Origin: Ornithodoros turicata
Lineage: Eukaryota; Arthropoda; Arachnida; Ixodida; Argasidae
DNA length: 64,000 bases
Assembly (NCBI RefSeq): GCF_037126465.1
Contig: NC_088202.1
Coordinates: 99,045,962-99,109,961 of the forward strand
Reading direction: 5' to 3'
Numbering within the stretch: the first letter of the stretch is position 1; every line of letters starts with the position of its first letter. The notes beneath the pieces were generated by a model. That model was given only the letters and a program-made list of their open reading frames with translations, made no database searches and was not told the DNA's origin. Shown one piece after another: positions 11,268 through 22,229 of the stretch. The position numbers and the translations under genes were made by a program.

Positions 11268-11676
11268 GCTTTTACTCTGGAATTCACGGCCGATATACGA
11301 CATACGAGTGGCAGTGACAATACAGTCGCTGATACATTATCAAAAGCGACCAATATACACCGTGTCCGGGTGTGGATCGATTTGCGCGACCTAGCGGACG
11401 CTCAAGCACAAGATTCCGCGTTAGAAACACTACCTTACCCACGTTGCTTACTATACAGCTCCAAGAGATACCATTCCCTTCTACCGGTGTCAAGCTCTGG
11501 TACGACTCCTGCCTCCTGGCTTTCGCCACCTCGTTTTCAACCGCCTGCACAAGCTCTCTCATCGTTGCATCCGCACATCTCAACGTATCGTCGGTTGCCG
11601 CTATGCTTGGCCAAGAATGCGAGGTGACATACGAAACTGTGTGCGGCACTGCCCCGCTTGTCAACCCTCAAAGTTA

Positions 11677-12231
11677 CAGGGCGTGTGCAGAAAAACGTAA
11701 CCCGCATTTATGCACTTTGTTGTCTACATAACTAACGAACTTCCGGTGGCGCACGATGGCGCATTTGTGGGTGCCTGGAAAGCCAGAAAAATCGTGGAAG
11801 CCATACTCAGCTTAAAAAATAAAGAGAGCAACGGAAACGTTGGCCTACGTGCATCACAATAGGCAACATGGCGGACGCAGGAGAGTTGTGTTCAGGTACC
11901 GCTAGGGGAGCTATCGGTGCAGAAATCGAAACGATGTCCCACATGGATGCTCATCGGTAGTGCTTCTAGCGGTGCCTGCACATAACCCTCCTGAGACCGC
12001 CATGCACTACCATGCATGTCATGACCGCACTATTCTAATGCATGGAAGCCGATGTTTTCGCGCTCTGTTTACTTTTTTACGCTGAGTATGGCTTCCAGGT
12101 TTTCCAGTTTTTCGTTTGTAGCTTTCGCACGCATAAATACGCCATCGTACGCTACCGAAAGTTTGGGCTCGGGTAAATAGACAACGAGTTACATGTAAAA
12201 ATGCGGGTTACGTTTTTCTGCACACACCCTG
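11677..12231. mobile_element. TA-flanked MITE of Tc1/mariner type
   Basis: Terminal inverted repeats of over 30 bp begin CAGGG(C/T)GTGTGCAG and continue through AAAAACGTAACCCGCATTT, nearly identical at both ends. The dinucleotide TA flanks both ends (11675-11676, 12232-12233). No frame resembling a transposase was seen in the 555 bp. It sits between integrase zinc-finger and core coding sequence of the old Gypsy element, so it is younger than that element. Confidence 0.75.
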
Positions 12232-13251
12232 TATATCGTCACACTACACGCCCCCTAATTCCCTTCCCTACGCCGGTCGCCCGTTTCAACCATGTGCACT
12301 TTCCCCTGGTAGGTCCCTTACCACAATTGCACGGCCACTTGCCTTCTATCTATTATTGATCGCTTCTGCCCATTGAGTAGGAGCCGTTCCACTACCGAGA
12401 GCACGGCTGAGGCTGTCGCACGCGCATTCATCATGACTTCGATCTCCAGGTCAGGAGTGCCATTCCGAGAATCACCACAGATTGTGGACGATAGTTCAAG
12501 TCTCACCTCTTCCGCCACCTTATGGACTGTTCGGATCTGTTCACCTCAAGACTACGACTTATCATTTGCAGCCAACGGACTCGTGGAACGCTGACATATA
12601 CAGCTACAGTCTGCCCCTCGCGCGTACCCCGCCCAAAACGAGTAGGGTAAACCGTTTACCTCTAGTGCTTCTGGGTCTGCGCAGCGTCGTAGGGGATGGT
12701 TTGGGTCGCTCCATTGTATTGGTTGGGTTGTTCCAGTTGCTCTACGGCACTACGCTGCAATTACCAGGAGATTTCTTTTCAACTTCCAACCGCGTCCCTT
12801 CGCCTGCTGTAGAATTCGTTGACGGACTGTGCCAAGACATGGCACATGGTGGTGGTGGTGGTAACAGCTTGCCGTTATTGGTCATGGCACATCTCCGTCT
12901 CGTGGCCACACGATCCTCCAACCGCCGCCTGACTTACATACCTGCCAGTCTTACCAAAGCTAAACACGTGTTTCTCCGCCACGACGTGGTTAGGAAACCA
13001 TTGCAACGCCCGTCCGGTGGCCCATACGAGGTCCTTGAGCGCGGTGCGTCCACGTCCAAGCTCAAGATGGAGGACCGATAGGAAAGAGTTAGCATTGACC
13101 AGCCCAAGCCCGCATTTCTCTTCTCCGCAGGTTTGTCCGAGGATGACGTGTCAGTCGCTTCAACATTGCCGACTCTGCTACAGCCCTCCAACTCCTCAAG
13201 CAAACGTGTGCGCTTTCAGCTGCACTTCATGCCTCAAAAAATGGGGAGTGG

Positions 13252-13382
13252 TGTAGAGGACGATAACGAGATTGAGGGCATGACCCGCGGCATTGGCGCC
13301 AAGTTCGATAGAATAAGCACCTCCATTCGGGTACCGAGCTGGGCGGAATAAACACCCTTATTAGACTGTCTACCTGTCTCCA
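13252..13382 (+). repeat. Degraded 3' LTR of the same Gypsy element
   Basis: It starts TGTAGAGGACG directly after a polypurine-like tract (AAAAAATGGGGAGTGG) and ends GTCTCCA. AATAAA is present near 13347. The word order matches the 5' LTR at 8578-8729. No matching target duplication was found. Confidence 0.65.
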
Positions 13383-14620
13383 GTATGAAGAGAATAAACC
13401 ATTCAGAATGGCTGCGATTATAGGCTTTTGTCAGAACCTTGTGCAACACCGTGGGAGTCTTCACATCTTGACGACCATCGGGTTGCTTCGGGCGCTTTAG
13501 TGCCACTGGCTGTCAACCGGGGTCCCGTGAATCCTGTCCTTCGGTTCGCGCATGATACGGCCATCGCAAGTAAAACTTGAGTACGTACCAAAGCCAAAAC
13601 CAGCCATTATGCCAGCCTTGGTGTTCGACCCACTTTATTGTAGTGTAGTAGTAGGCCCCTCGAAGTCGTGCGTGGCAGATTACGGGTTGCTGTGAATATC
13701 ATTAGTTGAGAACCACTGTGTTATACTATGTTTACCAATGACCAGGTGTCAAGGGCCAGGTCGTTGACAACGCACCCTGAGAAAGTAGCAAAAATTTGTC
13801 TAATTTCCTTTCTATGTAGCCAATTCTGTAGCCTGAGCATGATCCCAGACAACATATGAAATAACGGGGACATCCCATATTGATCCCAAGCGTCCGAAAT
13901 GGATCCCAATGTTCATATCCTAAAATGGACCTCCGTGGGACTCCCCTGAGATATTTATGAAGGGGTATCCGTAGCCATATATCCGCAGGAGGTCCTGTTA
14001 TAGCTGTTTCACGGACTGTCCGAATCAGCTCCGTGATGGGATGCTGTATGGATCATGTATTGCATGAGAGAGAGAAACGCGGGACGATGTAGCACTGCAC
14101 AAATTCGACTTTCTATGAACCAACTCACTTTCTGAAACCCAATGAGTAAGAAACAGAGACAATGCCTCCACGGTAACTCAATACGCCAAGCAATTTCTCA
14201 TCTCACTGTTGTTTGTGTACGCAATCGAATTAAACTTAGATTGTCACCCTTCATTCCTACTCAAGGCGAACAGTGCTTTCGAATGTGTAGAAAATCGCGA
14301 ATGTGTAGAAACTCCCCTCTCTCACGCTCCCCTGGGTGCACCAAGCCGCCACTTCAGAGCAGGCTGACCGCACCTTCACCCCCCCCCCCCCCCCCCCCCT
14401 CGCGAGGACACCAATGTTCAGTGTCTGTTTTCTGTTCGGAAGTGAATGACACTTGATTTCCAAAGGCTTTCGGCTGAGTGGCCCAATCACTCGTTTATTT
14501 TTTATTTTTTTGAAACTCCGTGCATATTTTTTCTCATGCGAAAGAAAGCGGAGCAACAGAAAACAAAACCACCGGCGACGGTGGCAGATGTAAAAAAAGA
14601 AAAAAGAAAACACGGCGGAA
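13383..14620. other. Unassigned; GGGAC/GGATCC-like words and a poly-C tract
   Basis: At 13846-14045 there are repeated words of the type GATCCCA, GGGACATCCC and GGGGTATCCG that recall the 7.2-8.3 kb repeat family, but I could not align them. A run of about 20 C lies at 14380-14399. No gene is evident. Confidence 0.35.
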
Positions 14621-14649
14621 AGACGCTTTATATTCTACTACAAAGCATA

Positions 14650-14830
14650 TAGTAACTTCTTGACAATAAAAAAAGTAACAATCAAGGTTGTTAAGTAACT
14701 TGGTAAAAGTATCTGAGTGCGTGTACTTAGATACTTTTTGTGTATCTTGAGGAAATATTAGATACATTTTCAAACATGCACTTCTAACTGTAACTTTAAT
14801 TACTTTTTTTCAGTAACTTCTATCTCTCTT
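14650..14830. repeat. AGTAACTT-rich dispersed repeat
   Basis: It is dense in GTAACTT, GTATCT and AGATACTTTT words. Similar word sets recur at 58260-58440, 59530-59710 and 60060-60250, so this is a dispersed AT-rich family, possibly a non-autonomous DNA transposon. No ends were defined. Confidence 0.4.
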
Positions 14831-15204
14831 TTTGATTATTTTTTAGTAAAAACGACGAAACACCGTCGCCCAGCAGGAGGTGGCGCGAAGGGCGTGCAGA
14901 CACTAGGGATCCTCCACATGCGTGAGAAGCTGCAGCAACATGTCGAGGCTCCCCAGCCCAAACGGAACAAAACTTCCCATGGTGTTCCTGGGGATATCCT
15001 TTCCCGGAAATTCCGATTTCCCTGGGAGACAGACATTTTTCCGACGGACTCTCTCAGTAAATCTGGTTGGAGAACTTTCTGGTAATGCCTAGTCCGCCCC
15101 TGCCCTCTGTTGGTCTTTTCGGTTTCTCCTTAGTCCGTCATCCCATTCTTGTCCTGTATTGTACATCCATCCGAGGATACCTCAATTGTTCTGTGAACTA
15201 CTTA
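14831..15204. other. No recognisable feature
   Basis: Mixed composition with short frames on both strands and no conserved motif. Confidence 0.3.
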
Positions 15205-15320
15205 ACTAATTTCACTCATTCTCATATCATTCATCCAAGGCCTCATGGGGAAGGGATACTGCCCTCCAGTGGCGAAACACCCCAACCCATGTCGTTGTCA
15301 TAATCTACTTCTTGTTGTTT
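15205..15320 (+). repeat. LINE-tail-like repeat
   Basis: The layout TCATTCATCC, CCTCATGGGG, CCAGTGGCGAAACACCCC, then a GTTGTCATAAT/CTTCTTGTTGT end resembles 3906-4060. It is probably the 3' end of a dispersed LINE. No coding part was seen. Confidence 0.4.
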
Positions 15321-17092
15321 CATTGTCTTTCTAAAACTGTCGTTCTGACCGAGGCTGAAGGGTTTGGTGGCGCCCTCATATGCTTCGTACTACTACTAGG
15401 CACAGCTGACCCGTGCCGCCTATCGTGAGTCTCCGAAAGGAGATGCTTTTCTTTCTTTTTTTCCGCAGTTCTATCACACATTCACGCGGTTCGCGCGCCA
15501 TCTGGCCATCAATGTGCGGACGACCGAGGCCGCCCAACTTGAACGCATATGTCAATAAATTGAAATGGTGCAAGCGAGCTGGATTACTGTAGAAAGAGGC
15601 AACATTTCCTTGAGTTTGAGTTTCTTTGTTGTTGTCCTCGTCGTCCTTGTGTGTTCCTATGCTTCCCCACCAATGTTGCTTCTTTGAACACATGACTGAG
15701 AACACTATCTCGGCTGCTGTGGCATTTACTCAGGTTCTGTAGCTGTCTTGAGTCCGTAATAGCCTGCATAATTCGGTTTGCGTTCGTTTTAACGGGCCTC
15801 AATATTTGCGCGCGTACATTGACCACGGTAGCTACAGACTACAGGCTGCGCCTTTTGTGAGCAACAGTGCATGTTCAGCCGCATCGCCACTATCATAAGT
15901 GTACAGTGGCGTGGCTATCCAGGTCACCGGAGCTGCCGTCAAACTAAGGAAGCCGCCATTAGGCGTCCCCGTGTTGCCCGGCCAGAACTGGTGAAGCCCG
16001 CCAGTTTTGGCGGAGGAAATCTGAACAATGGTTTTGGTTCATGTTTGTCGTTTTTTCGCTGTGTGTACCAAACAAAGACGTGTGAAACGTGATCAAAAAG
16101 CGATTAAATCTAGAGTGGTGTCATATCTTGTGTGTTTTATTGTTCCGATGTATTCTTTTAGATTGGCGTCCAGCTAGCTTTCTAACTCGAGCCTAATTAG
16201 ATTTCGGTCTCTATTCCGTGGTTGTCAAACCTGTCAAGCCATAAAACGCGTGAACGTATCTTTAATTAGTGAGTTTATTGGCGATTTCAAAGATATCTTG
16301 ATTACCGATGCCTGTAAATTGTACCCAAATCCGAGAGCTTCGACGTTGGACGGCGATGGAACTCCCCATTCATCATCTTAAAATAGAGTTATTGTTGTTG
16401 CCCAATAAATGCATCAAAGAGAAGTGCAAGCAGTGCAGAGAGTGTGGATCAGGAGTATCTTTCCTAAAGTAAGTAGCCTACTTTTCCTACTTTCATGTGT
16501 GTGAAATTCTTCCACTATGTTTTTGAGTGAATTTAGTTTCTCTTTCCCTGGCCGTGCAGCTTTGTACATCAGAGTATCAATATATACAAACATAGCTTTA
16601 TTTTTGTAACGTTTATCCAAATTTATAAATTTCAACGTCAGAAATACTACTAACACAGCATTGACTAGAGGGCACATGCGGCAAGGTAGCATGCCGCTCA
16701 GCACCCATCTTATCCCAGTTACTTATATTTGTTTGATCCCATCTGCCATGTTTTTGTTCAACCATCCGAGAAAAGGTACTGCAGTGCAGTAAAGCAGTGC
16801 AAGTTACTAAGAATAACGTCATGTCTTGCAGCCACAGCAACCATTTTGTTGAGTGAAATGATCAAGCCCACACATGCCCTGTTATATTTGTTGTTTATTA
16901 TTATACTATTATTGTTAAACTAATATTAATAATATAACTAATTATATACTATTATTATGTATTATTATTATACTGCATAGTCTTATACGTGGTTGAAGAT
17001 ACCGAACGCAGGTCTCATCCATCATACAGGCTACAAAGCACACTTTTCGTAAAAGCAAGGGATGGTGGTGTGTGTGTGTGGGGGGGGGGGGG
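15321..17092. other. No recognisable gene; AT-rich
   Basis: A GAGGCTGAAGGGTTTGGTGGCGCC block at about 15351-15374 recurs at 5740-5765, so a further short repeat is present. At 16900-16975 there is a TAT/TAATAT-rich tract, and a run of G lies at 17081-17091. No conserved coding signal was seen. Confidence 0.35.
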
Positions 17093-17195
17093 ATATGTTT
17101 ATTATATTAAAAAATAGTAGGGAAAGGTTAGCCTCTGCTATGGCGGCTTCCTATTTCCAGGAAAGAAAGAAAAGGGAAAGACAAACAAAGAAGAA
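17093..17195 (-). pseudogene. 3'-terminal scrap of the RNase H LINE family
   Basis: GGGAAAGGTTAGCCT, a C-TATGGCGGC block and an A/G-rich run of AAAGAAA match the 3' terminus of the LINE copy at 4193-4290, in the same minus orientation. Only about 100 bp remain, a severe 5' truncation. Confidence 0.6.
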
Positions 17196-18352
17196 CAAGT
17201 GGTGTAAGGTTTTTAACAAAAACTCTGTCATTTCAATGCAGTCAACTTTTGATCTAACACAAGCATGCGTGATGACAATGAAAACATCATAACCACCAGG
17301 TATATCAACACAACCCCCTTGTTTACATTGATATAATGTATGTCTGTATGTATGCAGGTGTTGGAAGGTGGGTGCAGGACAAGACTTTCCTCTTGATCTC
17401 AGGGCTTTGGGGGAACGGCCCCCCTTTTCGTACATAAGGATTAGGCAGGGCACCTTATATTCTTTCATAAGGCATATTTTTACAGGATTTACATGCATTT
17501 TGATTACTACAGGTAGCGTCTATTAAATGATGAGGTTCTGTTATGTGTCATCAATATATTTACGAATAGAATCACTACCCCTCTGGTACCAGACATACCT
17601 AAATATGCCTCACATCATGTGAGTCCTACCAGAAGTCTGCTCACTACAATTTACAATATTGCAGATTAGATTTCAAAAACTGCAGCTGCTACATGGAATA
17701 CACTGCCAAAGTGTAAAAACCCCATTTAATTGTTACTCCTTTTGTTGTCCACATCCCATTTCATTTGGACTTCTTTCGTGAAGGTCCCCAGTCTGAATAA
17801 TTCATAAACAGTTGGTGCTATTGGAGAACTTTCTTATCGCTAAAGATGAGTTGTGCAGTGAGTGGCTTATTTGCATATGCACACTAATTAAATAAATATC
17901 ATAACTTTTGAATTTTACTTTGGACACTTTTGGGAAAGTACCTGGGCCTGCTTGCACTAAACTTCTGCTAGGGTCCTAACCTTGAGGAATTCCCTTTGGC
18001 GCAGCCTTGCTAGTGCTTGTGCCACATGCTACTGACATAAAGTTTCCTATAAGCGAAATGCACTGCCATAGCTGTGTCAAAGGAAATGCCTCAAGGTTAG
18101 CATCCTAGCAGAAGTTTCGTGCAAGTGGGCCAGCACCTCCAGCAAAAAATATTCTGAGAACGAACTGCATTGACACTCAGTGACTTTTTCGAGTTATTAG
18201 TTGGATTCTGGTCACATATTTCTTGCGTGAAGCATTGTACAAATGTGCTCTTTGGCTGCTGTCAGTTGTGTGTTCATCCGCGTGGTTCACACATAGGGGG
18301 CAGAAATTAAGGGTCACATGGAAGATACGCTTCGCTTTTTATTCGTCTTCTC
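17196..18352. other. No recognisable feature
   Basis: An imperfect pair of words around 17955-18000 and 18080-18130 (TTCTGCTAGG..CCTTGAGG and CCTCAAGGTTAGCATCCTAGCAGAA, inverted) suggests a small foldback repeat of about 190 bp. Otherwise nothing was identified. Confidence 0.35.
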
Positions 18353-18445
18353 CAGTGGCGTAGCCAGACCTCCAAGGTATAGGAAGCTCGATACATTAAA
18401 AAGAAAAAAAAAAACCCCTCCTCCGCTGATCCTGGGTACGCCCAC
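18353..18445. mobile_element. Degraded hAT MITE fragment
   Basis: It begins CAGTGGCGTAGCCAGA and ends CCTGGGTACGCCCAC, resembling the ends of the 2837-3005 element. The interior is shortened and contains an A-run. No target duplication was confirmed. Confidence 0.45.
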
Positions 18446-18661
18446 AAACTCATGCTTGCGCACACAGCGAGATGAGAGATGAAAATACAGAATATTTGAA
18501 CGTTTAATAATGAGTTTATATATGAGGTGTCATGAGCTGTGAGGCCGCCTCACGAGATTTCAAGTAGCTCGAAAAGCTCGTAGTTTCAAAAGTATTCAAC
18601 TATGCTGGCTAGACAGACGCGGGTAACTGCAATAACTTTTGCGATCGTCCCGCTGGAACCC

Positions 18662-18663
<2 letters not shown>

Positions 18664-18711
<48 letters not shown>
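18664..18711. repeat. (TA)n microsatellite
   Basis: About 24 TA units directly border the hammerhead-bearing inverted repeat on its left. Confidence 0.9.
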
Positions 18712-18720
<9 letters not shown>

Positions 18721-18831
18721 GGGAAAGCCATTAAAAAAAATAATAAGTAAATGATGCTAGACGTGTTTGAAATTCAAACTTACAGATTAAAATGGCTTCT
18801 ATGGCTGCACGTAGAGAAACAGATACTCATT

Positions 18832-18909
18832 GAACGATGCGACAGCACCAGAGGACACGTGTTTCGCCGTGTTTGCGGCTCGTCGGCCCTGGGTAGCTGC
18901 GCATCGTTC
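18832..18909 (-). ncRNA. Degenerate type I hammerhead ribozyme
   Basis: On the minus strand this equals the copy at 19205-19282: helix I arms GAACGATGCG and CGCATCGTTC, a core CCGACGA in place of CUGANGA, helix II GCCG/CGGC, then GAAA and CACGTGTC with the usual cleavage trinucleotide. The U4 to C change in the first core strand probably abolishes or cripples cleavage. Confidence 0.65.
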
Positions 18910-19204
18910 GGGATTGGCAAGCCAGGGGTCACTCAGCGAGCGATATACACCTGGGAGGGTGACTGAGCACTCCTCAATGCCACAGTGCAAGCCAGTGAAT
19001 TATAAAAAAGGGGGGGAAAGCCATTAAAAAAATATTTCTTTATTTTTTTTTTTTTTATTTATTTATTTTTTTTATATATTTATTTATAAAATGGCTTTCC
19101 CCCCTTTTTTATAATTCACTGGCTTGCACTGTGGCATTGAGGAGTGCTCAGTCACCCTCCCAGGTGTATATCGCTCGCTGAGTGACCCCTGGCTTGCCAA
19201 TCCC

Positions 19205-19282
19205 GAACGATGCGCAGCTACCCAGGGCCGACGAGCCGCAAACACGGCGAAACACGTGTCCTCTGGTGCTGTCGCATCGTTC
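19205..19282 (+). ncRNA. Degenerate type I hammerhead ribozyme
   Basis: Helix I pairs GAACGATGCG (19205-19214) with CGCATCGTTC (19273-19282), and close to the core AGGG with CTCT. The first core strand CCGACGA lies at 19228-19234, the second core strand GAAA at 19249-19252, and helix II is GCCG/CGGC. A minimal palindromic helix III, CAC/GTG, leads to the predicted cleavage site after C19260. The C at 19229 replaces the invariant U4, so activity is doubtful. Confidence 0.7.
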
Positions 19283-19319
19283 AATGAGTATCTATATATA
19301 TATATATATATATTACTTT

Positions 19320-19413
19320 TTCTCCTCGGATTTGCGCGATTTGCGTGGGTAAGCCTGTGGCAGGTAGGGGGCTCGAGCCCCCCCGCCCCCTCCCCCCCGT
19401 GGCTACGCCACTG
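19320..19413 (-). mobile_element. hAT MITE fragment, minus orientation
   Basis: It ends GTGGCTACGCCACTG, the complement of the CAGTGGCGTAGCCAC terminus used by the copies at 2837 and 18353. The interior has G/C runs. The left end is not defined because it runs into the (TA)n tract. Confidence 0.45.
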
Positions 19414-21420
19414 GTCTTCTCTACCGAACTGGTGCACAGCACTCGTGTCGTCTCATGATGCAAACATGCTGCCTCACCTGCGGAATGACATCATAGCCAT
19501 TGCTATTTACAAGTCAGGTAGAGAAGGATTCCAAAGCATACCTTGTGGCTGTTCCTTAAGCAGTGTTCACAGAGACCAACAGACCAAATTCGAGGCGGTG
19601 CCATCTGCGTGTACACAAGTACCAACTAATCAGCTCCGCAGACAATCTTACACAATCTTATTTCACCAAGAGAACAACATTCTCTTAAGAAATGCCAAAT
19701 GGGATGCTTCTGCGGCTTTGACCTTTTAAGAACTACTATTTTTCAGCTACACCTGCACAATTCGTAACCAATGCAATCTCATAATAGTAGTACGGCACTA
19801 TGACACAAATAAAATTGCATCACCATTCGAAGTGAGGGCATAAGTCATGTGACAATGTTCCTCTCGCTGACTTGCCAATGCACAACCAATTTCTGAAGGT
19901 TTCGTTCGGTGCAGGTTCCCTCCAATTTGAGTCGGTCATGAATGTGCAGTTAGTGCAGAACGTCGACCTGTGTGAACGCTGTCTTATCCTTTGTCACCCC
20001 TGTTTGTGTGACAGATAAATGAACATGCGATAGATACGTCAAGTGAGCTGCGTAAGAGAGCTTTGGACATTGCTCTGTACAAGAAATGTGTAAACTGTAA
20101 CCTAACCAATTGCCAACATAGTTTTTTAAAATATTTTTCACTGAAGGTTCCGATACGTAAAATAGACATTCCAAAAGTGTCACAAGTAAAATTTATATGT
20201 TAGAATTTTCATTTAATTAGCGAGCACATACAAATGAGCCATTGCCTGCACAGTCCATGACACTGCACTCTCAAGTTTACGAAGGTCTAATCTGCAGTAG
20301 TGCAATCCAGCTTAAGACATACAGAATTAATTTGACAGTTTCGATTGAAATACATGTGTGAAGTGTGAACAACACACACTTGTTTCCTGACTGTAGGTCC
20401 TCTATGCCCACTCCGAAGAAGAGCTCGATGCAGCGACAGCCAGCCCTCAAAGTCAGTCTCACCCATGCAAGTGTCAAAGCGATGCTGCTCGATTACAATC
20501 TCTGTCTCTTTATTACAAATATCCAATCATTACATTATTCTGTATTTGACACAATATCATTTTCCTTCAATACAAGTCAGGTCGCATCTGTCGTTCGATT
20601 GACTCGCCTGCAAGTTTGTTTCGGTTGTTGATGTTGCAAAATATAACAAAATTTACAAAAATTCCCTAGAGTATAATAACTATTGGGACCTGTCTACTAG
20701 TGTGTGCTGACATTTGTAAGTACTTATTATCTGTATGGAGATATAATAAGTACAACAAGGTGTTCACTTTTGCATTGAGATACAGATAGCCTGTTTGTGT
20801 TCCTGCCTTCAGTGTATGTCTCAGCCTTAACATTACACACTCTAAAGCAACACATAGCATGACGCATCACATTCAGTACAGTAGATCAATTCTACACACT
20901 CTATTTACTCAAAGCGTATGAATTATCAGTGGAGGCTCCTAAATGACAACTGTTTTGACGCAAAAGACTGTTTTGATGTGCTTCGAATGTGGGTCGAGGC
21001 ACATACTAAATCAGATAGGGAAAGAACGACATTGACATTAGCAGTGCGACTGGACATACTGTTCCTTGTGTGACAGTTTCCGAACGTTCAAATTAACAGT
21101 TGTTGCCCTCTTGCTTCCACCCTTCCGTGTAATGCAAACACATAGTAAAGAACTTCAAAATTATGTGCGTGTTCCAACCTAACCTTGTTCTCCAGCACAT
21201 TTCACCACCCTCCGCCCTGCCCTGTGGGCGATGCGTACAATTTACAAATAGCCACCGTCGGCGTCTGCGTCCGTACAGCAAACCCATCGGGTTTCCGGGG
21301 TTTTCTGCTGCCGCCTCCGCCGCTCTTCTGTATCGGTCAGGGTTTCGAAATACGCGACCTGTTGAAGCGGAACAAGAGACTGTGACTAACGGTGTGGAGG
21401 TTACAGTAGGAGAACAATCC
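19414..21420. other. No recognisable gene or element
   Basis: Two kilobases of mostly AT-rich sequence. From about 21160 to 21400 composition is more balanced, and a run of overlapping plus-strand frames exists, but none shows a domain. It may be intronic or intergenic. Confidence 0.35.
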
Positions 21421-21424
21421 GTAC

Positions 21425-21515
21425 AGCAAGACGAACTACTGTTTGTAGTTCGTAGTAACGTAGTAACGTAGTAAGTTCGTAGTAACTACTGCCGAACTAC
21501 TGTTTGTAGTTCGGC
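21425..21515. repeat. Short direct and inverted repeats
   Basis: GAACTACTGTTTGTAGTTCG, itself a near palindrome, occurs twice (about 21431-21450 and 21493-21512), separated by iterations of TAGTAACG/TAGTAAC. A small hairpin-prone cluster of unknown origin. Confidence 0.6.
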
Positions 21516-22229
21516 GATCGAAAAGGACAGACAAGGGTGTTCCGCCGGAGCGCTTCTCCTATGTCACTTTTGAAGCATATCTCTCAGATCCGGAATGTTG
21601 GGGAGACATACAAACGATGCCACAACATGAAAAAGAGAAGGGGATAAAGGCAGGTCCCCCAAGGTCGCCATTTTCCCATGTATTTGTTCCTATCCCGATG
21701 CGTGCAATGCCGGAGGCCGCCCTTAGATACCCCATTGTTACCAGACGTTGGCTTGCGTTTGATTGTAGCGCGCTAAAGATCCAGTTGAAGCACAATCCAA
21801 GCCAGGCGAAGTCACCGAAGGAGAAATGGACGACTGCGCCTGTGGCGCCTGGTACGACAGGTACGCTATGTGATGTAAGGTGCCAACGAGGAGGACGAGA
21901 GGGTGGGGTCACGAGGAAGAAAGAAGAGGACACAGTTTTGGACTATTGGGTTCCTTCGAGAAGGAACGTTACATGTGATGCACGCAGCCGTGCACTAGAT
22001 CCTTCCGATCGCTCAACACGTTTAAAAACGGGACCTAAAAGTGAAACACGACACAGAAAGTCGTTATACGCGTTTTATTTGGACATATAAAGACTAGATT
22101 CATTCGCAGAAACAACAAAAACATTTTGCCGCTGAAACTTAGCGCTCTGAAGTGATCCGGAACGGCAACAGTGGGGTATCTAGTGGCGGCCTTCTTCGTT
22201 CCACGCTTTTCCGAGATGAGTTTGGGGGA
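21516..22229. other. Unassigned; perhaps eroded 5' part of the Copia copy
   Basis: A 157-codon frame (21617-22090) has no clear domain. One stretch, DYWVPSRRNVTCDA near 21940-21985, faintly resembles the Copia segment downstream of integrase, but the match is too weak to call. Confidence 0.3.

Larger units (their letters stand above)
9060..13080 (+). pseudogene. Gypsy pol remnant (RT, RNase H, integrase), interrupted
   Basis: Blocks of a Gypsy pol lie in order on the plus strand. The RT is at 9173-9770, with a KKTGDRRPCSDY stretch, FSKLDLIKAYQIPM and LEFLCHQV. The RNase H is at about 9980-10238 and resumes at 11276 with LEFTADIRHTSGSDNTVADT. The integrase zinc-binding pair is near 11640-11665 (CPACQP). 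The integrase core and C-terminal part run through 12240-13080, ending with HVFLRHDVVRKPLQRPSGGPYEVLE. The RT active site reads YID-V, having lost one Asp of the YxDD box. gag and protease are missing, and stops and frameshifts are frequent. Two later elements split it. It is an old dead copy. Confidence 0.85.
18712..19313. mobile_element. (TA)n-flanked inverted-repeat cassette with two hammerhead-like sequences
   Basis: Two arms of about 190 bp (near 18825-19012 and 19100-19291) are near-perfect inverted copies around an A/T-rich centre. The word AAAAAAGGGGGGAAAGCCATT is repeated: direct at about 18712, near-direct (one extra G) at about 19000, inverted at about 19088. A left extension (18740-18830) carries a segment found again at 57800-57900. 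TA tracts border both sides, with (TA)n at about 19293-19313 on the right. Each arm carries a hammerhead-like sequence. The nearest known classes are Penelope-like element termini and animal retrozymes. No reverse transcriptase is present, so it is non-autonomous or a dead end product. Confidence 0.65.

Noticed and set aside
19281..19463. Minus-strand frame with a (TA)n-coded YIYIYI end
   Set aside because: It is a reading of the microsatellite and MITE debris, not a protein.
21617..22090. 157-codon gene upstream of the Copia remnant
   Set aside because: No conserved domain; only a faint Copia-like stretch, and the position fits eroded element sequence.
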